Translations under genes and position numbers: made by a program
Notes under the pieces: generated by a model
The model's database searches: none
What the model was told of the DNA's origin: nothing
Seen by the model: only the letters and a program-made list of their open reading frames with translations
Origin: CAZFQD01 sp964520885
GTDB lineage: Bacteria > Bacillota > Clostridia > Oscillospirales > SIG519
Assembly (NCBI GenBank): GCA_964520885.1
Contig: CAZFQD010000091.1
Location: 1 to 9,190 of the forward strand
DNA length: 9,190 bases
Direction of reading: 5' to 3'
Part shown: piece by piece, positions 5,193 through 9,190 of the stretch
How the letters are laid out: every line of letters begins with the position of its first letter
How positions within the stretch are numbered: position 1 is the first letter of the stretch

Positions 5193-6353
5193 TTATTCAA
5201 ACCTTAGAGCCTCAACAGGTTCTAATTTACTTGCCTTATTTGCTGGATAAATGCCAAATATAAGTCCTATCGTAATTGAGAAAATTATTGAAAGAGTAAC
5301 TGAATTAAGCCCTACTGGAACAGGAAAGCCTGCAAATCTTTCAATAATCTGCGTTACAACAACACTAAGCCCCAAGCCAATTAGCCCACCCATAACAGTA
5401 ATTATAATGGCTTCTATTAAAAATTGCATTAAAATATTTGCTCTTTTTGCTCCCAAAGCCTTTCTAATTCCTATTTCCTTTGTTCGCTCACGAACTGTAA
5501 CTAACATAATATTCATAATACCAATACCGCCAACAACTAAGGAAATCCCTGCAATACAGGCAAGCAAGGTAGTTAATAGTCCCATAATTTGATTTAACAT
5601 ATCCAGCATTTGAGATTGGCTAAAAACCATAAATAAGTCCTTTGAAGGCATTTTTTTATCAAGATAATCTTCAATTTTTTCTTTTGTTATATTGGCTGTA
5701 TCCTCGCTTTGAGAGGCTACATATAATATTTTTTGCCTTTGGCTCGAGAAAATAGAATTAGCAAAATCATATGGAATATAAACCATTAAATCTAAATCGC
5801 CATTAAAACTCATTCCCCGCTCTACTAAAACTCCCACAACCTTAAAGGGTATACCCTTAATACTAAGTGTTTTACCAATAGGGTCTTGATTTGGGAACAT
5901 TTTTTCTGCAACCTTTTTGCCAATTGTAGTTACCGCTACTTTATTTTCAACATCACTTTGGGTAAAAAACCTTCCGCTTGAATATTCAAGAGAAGAAATA
6001 AAACTAAAGTATTGGTTAACCCCATTTACAGAAATATAAACATCATTTCCATCAATACTATAACTTACATTTCCCGTAGCAATAGGACTATATGCTAAAA
6101 ACTTTGCTTTGTCCTTTAATGTATCAAGCCAAATTTTTGGCAAATAATTTTCACTATCAGCAACTCTAACCATTATTAAATTAGAGCCTAAACCTCTTAT
6201 TTGCCTAGCCGCTTCGTCCTTAGTGCTTTGACCTAACGAAAGCAAAATTATAACTGACGCTACTCCAATAATAACTCCAAGCATAGTTAATAAAGCCCTA
6301 ACCTTGTGAGTAAAAACTGAATGGAACGCTATTGAAAAGTATTCTTTAAGCAT
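5193..6353 (-). CDS. ABC exporter permease, MacB/YknZ type
   Basis: This 386-residue membrane subunit belongs to the FtsX/MacB mechanotransmission family. A first helix (about 18-40, after the family's THKVRALLTMLGVIIGV) is followed by a large extracytoplasmic MacB core domain (42-255), then three helices (258-285, 306-334, 350-370). Conserved marks are GGIGIMNIMLVTVRERTKEIG (one residue longer than a contiguous motif need be quoted: G275 to G295), RKALGAK, and the end IYPANKASKLEPVEALR. Length and order are complete. With the separate ATPase and adaptor it would form a tripartite exporter of peptides, antibiotics or cell-envelope compounds; the substrate is unknown. The ATG has AAGGAG close upstream (5 bases). 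It is separated from the ATPase by 202 bp of repeats, although the three genes work together. No hairpin terminator is visible after the stop. Confidence 0.93.
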   Translation of the reverse strand: MLKEYFSIAFHSVFTHKVRALLTMLGVIIGVASVIILLSLGQSTKDEAARQIRGLGSNLIMVRVADSENYLPKIWLDTLKDKAKFLAYSPIATGNVSYSIDGNDVYISVNGVNQYFSFISSLEYSSGRFFTQSDVENKVAVTTIGKKVAEKMFPNQDPIGKTLSIKGIPFKVVGVLVERGMSFNGDLDLMVYIPYDFANSIFSSQRQKILYVASQSEDTANITKEKIEDYLDKKMPSKDLFMVFSQSQMLDMLNQIMGLLTTLLACIAGISLVVGGIGIMNIMLVTVRERTKEIGIRKALGAKRANILMQFLIEAIIITVMGGLIGLGLSVVVTQIIERFAGFPVPVGLNSVTLSIIFSITIGLIFGIYPANKASKLEPVEALRFE

Positions 6354-6369
6354 ATTATCTCCTTTATAA

Positions 6370-6397
6370 GTGGAAAGTGGAAAGTGGAAAGTGGAAA
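6370..6397. repeat. Four tandem GTGGAAA heptads
   Basis: Four perfect tandem copies of GTGGAAA occupy 6370-6397, ending 16 bases from the permease ATG and abutting its ribosome site (AAGGAG on the minus strand). Copy number could vary by slippage and alter the spacing of the permease leader. Confidence 0.9.
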
Positions 6398-6443
6398 TGC
6401 ATTGTATTTTACAAAAAATAATAAAGAAAATGGCAAATCCTCC

Positions 6444-6478
6444 GTCGCCTTTGGCGACACCTCCTTTGAAAAAGGAGG
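6444..6478. repeat. Tandem hairpins within the exporter operon
   Basis: Two hairpins stand one base apart: GTCGCC-TTT-GGCGAC (6444-6458, 6-bp stem) and CCTCCTTT-GAA-AAAGGAGG (6460-6478, 8-bp stem). Neither has a T-run on the minus strand, so they are not typical terminators. They could stabilise the upstream mRNA or reduce transcription into the permease. Confidence 0.75.
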
Positions 6479-6505
6479 CTTAAATAAATTCCTCACTCCT
6501 AATTT

Positions 6506-6549
6506 CTCATTTCTAATTAGTAATGAGATTGCTTCGTTTTATTCGCAAT
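6506..6549. repeat. Imperfect inverted repeats, possible dispersed repeat
   Basis: CTCATT (6506-6511) pairs with AATGAG (6522-6527) around the palindrome CTAATTAG. Next to it, ATTGC (6528-6532) pairs with GCAAT (6545-6549) around a 12-base loop. The string GAGATTGCTTCG plus CGCAATGACA is of the kind seen as intergenic repeats in many bacteria; I recall the style but cannot confirm copies. Confidence 0.45.
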
Positions 6550-6555
6550 GACAGT

Positions 6556-7236
6556 TTAATTGTCAATTATTTTGTCGCTATCTATCTTCCCATCCCTAAT
6601 GGTTATAATTCTATTTGCGTGATTGGCTACATCAAGTTCGTGAGTAATAACAATTACAGTTTTGCCACTTTCATTTAGTTGTTTCAATATCTTCATTATT
6701 TCAGCACCGCTTACAGTGTCTAATGCTCCTGTCGGCTCATCTGCTAATATTATTGAAGGATTATTTGAAAGAGCTCTTGCTATTGAAACTCTTTGCTGTT
6801 GACCACCGCTAAGTTCTGTTGGTCTGTGCTTGATTCTATCAGCTAAGCCAACTAATGAAAGCATTTTAGTGGCAATTTCTTTTCTCTTTGAGGCCGAATA
6901 TTTAGAATATATTAACGGCAATTCAACATTTTCAAGTGCAGACAAATGAGGCAATAAATTAAATTGTTGAAAAACAAATCCAATTTCTTTATTACGAATA
7001 GTGGCTAATTGGTTATCTTTATAATTCCTAACTAAAATATCGTTTAAAATGTATTCGCCCTCACTTGCAACATCTAAACAGCCGATAATATTCATTAAAG
7101 TAGATTTGCCGGAGCCGGAAGGACCAATTATTGCGGTAAATTCCCCTTTTTCAATTGAAATATCAATGCCATTTAAAGCACTAACAACTGTTTGCCCCAT
7201 TTTATAGTGCTTTTTTATGCCCTTTAATTCTATCAT
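6556..7236 (-). CDS. ABC exporter ATPase, MacB/LolD/YknY type
   Basis: The 226-residue nucleotide-binding subunit has every catalytic element: Walker A GPSGSGKST (38-46), Q-loop glutamine Q90 in FVFQQFNLLPHLS, signature LSGGQQQRV (142-150), Walker B IILADEPTGALD with E167, and switch histidine H199 in VITHE. The LNGIDISIEKGEFTAIIG opening and GCLD segment are typical of the lipoprotein/MacB branch. It powers the permease encoded downstream. The start overlaps the adaptor stop by one base (TAATG), which implies translational coupling; the ribosome site is a moderate AAGGA about 11 bases upstream. Confidence 0.96.
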   Translation of the reverse strand: MIELKGIKKHYKMGQTVVSALNGIDISIEKGEFTAIIGPSGSGKSTLMNIIGCLDVASEGEYILNDILVRNYKDNQLATIRNKEIGFVFQQFNLLPHLSALENVELPLIYSKYSASKRKEIATKMLSLVGLADRIKHRPTELSGGQQQRVSIARALSNNPSIILADEPTGALDTVSGAEIMKILKQLNESGKTVIVITHELDVANHANRIITIRDGKIDSDKIIDN

Positions 7237-8138
7237 TAATGCCCACTTCCTTGTCTAAAAAAGGATGGGAATTTTGTAGCATCATTTTGAGGAATTAATA
7301 TTTCTAAATTATCTTGTCCACCACTTATTAGTTCAACAAAATCAGTATCGGATATGCCTAATTCCACGTCAACATAATAGTCTTTTTGTGGCTTTGTTGA
7401 GTTATTTAGCCATTCACTTTTTAAAATGTATCGCAAGTTTCCATCTTCAATAATTGCCTCAGTAGGCACTTTATAAACACCATTTTTGTTTTCTATATTA
7501 ATTTTTGCACTACCTGTCATACCTAAATAAATATCATCAGTAATTCCCTCAAATGTAACTGTAACAGTATAAAGAGTAAAATCCTTATCGGTATTACCAG
7601 CATAACTAATTCTTGCAACCTTGCCTGTATATTCTTTGTTTAATGCTTCAATGAAAACCACAGCAGTTTGGTCAACTTTTATTTTATATATCTCTTTTTC
7701 AGTAATTTGAATGTCTATTTGAAGATTTTCTCTGCCACTTATTTCAAAAGCCGAAGTTGCAGATTTTCCTAAGATAGCAGATGCTGACGATGGTATTGCA
7801 GTTATTACACCATCGTAATCACTTGTTAAATCAACCTTTGCCCCTTTTAAATCAGTATACTTTGCTAACAAATCGCCTTTATTAACTATATCTCCAACCT
7901 TAACATTTATCTCATTTAAATTTCCGGATGGAATAACTGTTTTTACATCACTTGAAACAATTTTTCCACTACCAATAGTAACTAAACTTAAATCTCCCTT
8001 AGTAATAGTATACTTTTCAATACTATTTAAAGCAAGCTTTGCTTGATTTTGTATATACCTACTACCAATAAATAGCCCTACGACTATAACAACAATAATA
8101 ATTAAAATTATGATTAATGCCTTAATAAATCTTTTCAT
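7236..8138 (-). CDS. Efflux adaptor, MacA/YknX type
   Basis: The 300-residue membrane-fusion protein has an uncleaved N-terminal anchor (about 6-25, after MKRFIK), then a lipoyl/barrel region. One lipoyl half holds IPSGNLNEINVKVGDIVNKG (69-88) and the other YDGVITAIP (108-116). A beta-barrel (LQIDIQITEKEIYKIK, 139-154, through GMTGSAKI) and a membrane-proximal part with YKVPTEAI (222-229) follow. The two lipoyl halves are joined by only about 20 residues, so the long helical hairpin that reaches an outer-membrane channel in Gram-negative MacA is missing. That fits a single-membrane cell. The ATG has GGAG 5 bases upstream and a strong promoter at 8174-8202. It is first in the operon and coupled to the ATPase. 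Confidence 0.9.
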   Translation of the reverse strand: MKRFIKALIIILIIIVVIVVGLFIGSRYIQNQAKLALNSIEKYTITKGDLSLVTIGSGKIVSSDVKTVIPSGNLNEINVKVGDIVNKGDLLAKYTDLKGAKVDLTSDYDGVITAIPSSASAILGKSATSAFEISGRENLQIDIQITEKEIYKIKVDQTAVVFIEALNKEYTGKVARISYAGNTDKDFTLYTVTVTFEGITDDIYLGMTGSAKINIENKNGVYKVPTEAIIEDGNLRYILKSEWLNNSTKPQKDYYVDVELGISDTDFVELISGGQDNLEILIPQNDATKFPSFFRQGSGH

Positions 8139-8173
8139 ATGGTCTCCTTTTATTTCTAATATTTTACATTATT

Positions 8174-8202
8174 ATAATACCACTGTTAGATAATACTGTC
8201 AA
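8174..8202 (-). promoter_or_regulatory. Promoter for the exporter operon
   Basis: On the minus strand: a perfect -35 TTGACA (8197-8202), a 17-bp spacer ending in TGG, and -10 TATTAT (8174-8179). The start should lie near 8167, giving a leader of about 29 bases to the ATG. A TATAAT three bases further down offers a second register with a poorer spacing of 20. Confidence 0.7.
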
Positions 8203-8257
8203 TTGATATATGTGTATTAATTGAAAACCTTTTATTAATAAATTGTAAACAAAAAAT

Positions 8258-8275
8258 CACCTATAAAAAAAGGTG
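8258..8275 (-). terminator. Weak hairpin with T-run upstream of exporter promoter
   Basis: CACCT (8258-8262) pairs with AGGTG (8271-8275) around an 8-base A-rich loop; on the minus strand it is followed by ATTTTTTG. The 5-bp stem is marginal. No minus-strand gene lies upstream in the window, so it could only stop antisense transcripts of yaaL-bofA before they enter the exporter promoter. Confidence 0.3.
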
Positions 8276-8350
8276 CTAAATAAAAAAAGTAAAAATTGGA
8301 ATAAAAATTGTAATAATTGCAAATAATTTAAATAAACTATATTGAAAGCG

Positions 8351-8360
8351 AGTTGCAACT
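8351..8360. promoter_or_regulatory. Palindrome abutting the yaaL start
   Basis: AGTTGCAACT, a perfect 10-bp palindrome, ends at the base before the yaaL ATG. It occupies the place where the ribosome-site spacer should be. No strong Shine-Dalgarno is present; AAAGCGAG at 8345-8352 is the nearest purine-rich run. I could not settle on a promoter for yaaL-bofA between 8281 and 8350. Confidence 0.4.
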
Positions 8361-8576
8361 ATGAAATTAGATATCTTTTCCTTTCACAATAAAGAAATAA
8401 ATAAAACTCAAGAAATGAAAAACGACATTTTGGAACTAAAAAATCAAATTAAACTTGCAAGAAATCGTTTTGAAAATGAAACCGATAGCAATTTGGTGGA
8501 CTCTTGTATTTATGAAATAAATGCTCTGCAAGCAAAATTAGGATATTTAATTAAGCAGTCAAAGGAAGTTGTTTAA
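8361..8576 (+). CDS. yaaL: YaaL family protein (DUF2508)
   Basis: The 71-residue, charged, helical protein matches the YaaL/DUF2508 family, whose pattern is a helix of the form LKNQIKLARNRFENETD followed by LVDSCIYEINALQAKLGYLIKQ. In Bacillus the order is recR-yaaL-bofA; here bofA follows directly, which supports the call. The biochemical function of the family is not known to me. No membrane segment or cysteine motif is present (one Cys only), so it should be a small cytoplasmic protein, probably two antiparallel helices. The ribosome site is weak. recR is not upstream: the neighbour is the divergent exporter operon. Confidence 0.85.
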   Translation: MKLDIFSFHNKEINKTQEMKNDILELKNQIKLARNRFENETDSNLVDSCIYEINALQAKLGYLIKQSKEVV

Positions 8577-8613
8577 TTAATTGACAATTAAAAATTGAAA
8601 GGAATGAATTTTT

Positions 8614-8856
8614 ATGAATTCACCGTATTTTATTGTGCCGATAGTGGTATTTACCTTAATGTTTGTAATTTGGATAATAAGAAAAGGTAAATGTTTACTT
8701 AAAAGCGGAATTTTTGGAATTGTGAGTTTATCGGCTATAAACTTAGCCTCGTTTTTTACAGGAATTGCAGTTGGAGTAAATTACTTAACTGTGTGTTGTG
8801 CTATTGTATTTGGCCTTCCGGGTGTGGCAATGATGTTGTTGCTTAAATTGTTATAA
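8614..8856 (+). CDS. bofA: Pro-SigmaK processing inhibitor BofA
   Basis: The 80-residue membrane protein fits BofA in size, hydrophobic profile and C-terminal motif. The first helix covers about 5-22, a basic turn RKGK is followed by a second hydrophobic stretch (about 31-50), and the end carries FTGIAVGVNYLTV and FGLPGVAMMLLLKLL. In Bacillus, BofA sits in the outer forespore membrane and, with SpoIVFA, holds back the SpoIVFB protease that activates SigmaK in the mother cell. Many Clostridia keep bofA even when the partners differ, so the target here is uncertain. The ATG follows AAAGGA by 10 bases. It lies 37 bases after yaaL and is probably co-transcribed, ending at the terminator at 9038-9065. 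Confidence 0.9.
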   Translation: MNSPYFIVPIVVFTLMFVIWIIRKGKCLLKSGIFGIVSLSAINLASFFTGIAVGVNYLTVCCAIVFGLPGVAMMLLLKLL

Positions 8857-8885
8857 TATATACATTATTAAATATTACAATATAT

Positions 8886-9036
8886 AGCTAAATTTGTTGT
8901 CAATGCAACAAGCGAAATTATTGACGAAGTCAATAGCGAAATTAAATTCGCCTTTAGCTGTCTGCAGACAATTTAGCGTGCGAAACACATTTAGCTTTGC
9001 GGAGCAAAATTTAGCTCGCCGAAGGCGAATTTAGCT
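8886..9036. repeat. Mosaic array of short hairpins after bofA
   Basis: The stretch is bounded by a 9-bp inverted repeat, AGCTAAATT (8886-8894) and AATTTAGCT (9028-9036). Inside lie small hairpins joined by linkers AGCGAAATT in the left half and ATTTAGC in the right: a TGTTG/CAACA stem near 8895, ATTGAC-GAA-GTCAAT near 8919-8933, the palindrome TGTCTGCAGACA (8959-8970), an imperfect GTGCGAAACAC (8978-8988), TTTGC-GGA-GCAAA (8996-9008) and TCGCC-GAA-GGCGA (9016-9028). In addition AAATTCGCC (8944-8952) can pair with GGCGAATTT (9024-9032). It has no coding potential. It would be transcribed as the bofA 3' UTR and could form a branched RNA, or it may be a dispersed non-coding repeat. Confidence 0.8.
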
Positions 9037-9037
9037 T

Positions 9038-9065
9038 AAAAAAGCAGTCAAAAGACTGCTTTTTT
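9038..9065 (+). terminator. Terminator of the yaaL-bofA unit
   Basis: A perfect 12-bp stem (AAAAAAGCAGTC at 9038-9049 with 9054-9065) closes an AAAA loop; the right arm ends in TTTTTT. The symmetrical A- and T-runs allow it to work in both directions. It follows directly on the hairpin array, 181 bases after the bofA stop. Confidence 0.9.
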
Positions 9066-9066
9066 C

Positions 9067-9190
9067 TGTCTAATGCCTCGCTAATTGATACAATTTACAC
9101 TTTTTATGGCGGATTTTCAGGAGCGGTGCATTTTGAAAAAGAGCGATGCATTTTATAAGTAATCGTTAAATTGTATTAAAAATCAACACT
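9067..9190. other. Gene-free tail with a direct and an inverted repeat
   Basis: No convincing gene is present. A 14-bp direct repeat, GAGCGGTGCATTTT (9121-9134) and GAGCGATGCATTTT (9141-9154), has a 20-bp period and one mismatch. A perfect 10-bp inverted repeat, ATACAATTTA (9088-9097) and TAAATTGTAT (9167-9176), encloses it. A two-turn direct repeat could bind a regulator of a gene beyond the right edge, or the 89-bp unit could be a small repeat element. Confidence 0.45.

Larger units (their letters stand above)
6354..6555. repeat. Repeat cluster inside the exporter operon
   Basis: This gene-free gap between permease and ATPase is made of several short repeat types in series. They are four heptads of GTGGAAA, two GC-rich hairpins, four degenerate heptads of the form YCTMAYT (6491-6518), and a pair of imperfect stems ending in ATTGCTTCG...CGCAATGACA (6528-6553). 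No ORF of note and no insertion-sequence ends are seen. The make-up resembles dispersed intergenic repeats that accumulate in clostridial genomes; a genome search would be needed to show that these are multicopy. Confidence 0.7.

Noticed and set aside
5251..5592. Plus-strand reading frame of 113 codons
   Set aside because: Antisense to the C-terminal helices of the permease, which are fully conserved in the minus frame.
6354..6555. Insertion sequence or transposon remnant
   Set aside because: No transposase fragment, matching ends or target duplication could be found; the segment is a series of short repeats.
8886..9065. CRISPR array
   Set aside because: The repeated units are 7-10 bases, spacing is irregular, and the intervening parts are themselves palindromic; no cas genes are present.
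9106..9162. 18-codon plus-strand reading frame through the direct repeat
   Set aside because: No ribosome site, and the 20-bp repeat period is not a multiple of three, so the repeats are not in one frame.

Overview
The window reads as chromosome from a low-GC, endospore-forming, single-membrane bacterium of the Clostridia type. The evidence is the strong A+T bias, three genes typical of spore formers (spoVS, bofA and its partner yaaL), a long-form ribosome hibernation factor, a split ATPase/permease ABC exporter with a short adaptor, and an oxygen-sensitive class I fumarase subunit. This placement is inferred from gene content; no rRNA, tRNA or prophage gene is present to sharpen it.

Layout. 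Ten genes lie on the minus strand, read from high to low coordinates. First comes a three-gene MacAB/YknXYZ-like exporter: adaptor 7236-8138, ATPase 6556-7236, permease 5193-6353. A membrane-bound diguanylate cyclase follows (4158-5096, TTG start). Next is an overlapping MNT/HEPN pair (3613-3924 and 3201-3626), then a metal-dependent amidohydrolase (2009-3166) and the alpha subunit of class I fumarate hydratase (1146-1985). The strand ends with hpf (451-984) and spoVS (147-407), closed by a strong terminator at 81-112. Two genes lie on the plus strand, divergent from the exporter: yaaL (8361-8576) and bofA (8614-8856), followed by a hairpin-rich stretch and a strong terminator at 9038-9065.

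Transcription units (inferred). Five minus-strand promoters can be read, each with a 17-bp spacer and a TGn extended -10. They lie before the exporter, the cyclase, the MNT/HEPN pair, hpf, and an unseen gene beyond the left edge. From these and the terminators, the units are: adaptor-ATPase-permease; cyclase; MNT-HEPN-amidohydrolase-fumarase alpha; hpf-spoVS; and yaaL-bofA on the plus strand.

Points of most interest. (1) The MNT partner has lost most of the nucleotidyltransferase active-site motif, and its HEPN partner shows no Rx4-6H RNase motif, so the pair looks like a degenerate or repurposed toxin-antitoxin-like module. (2) A near-perfect 20-bp inverted repeat between the cyclase and MNT contains two DnaA-box-like TTTTCCACA motifs facing each other. 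(3) About 150 bp after bofA is a mosaic of small hairpins, several with GAA or GGA loops, joined by AATTTAGC-type linkers. (4) The exporter operon is split between ATPase and permease by 202 bp of heptad repeats and hairpins. (5) Fumarase alpha has no beta subunit next to it.
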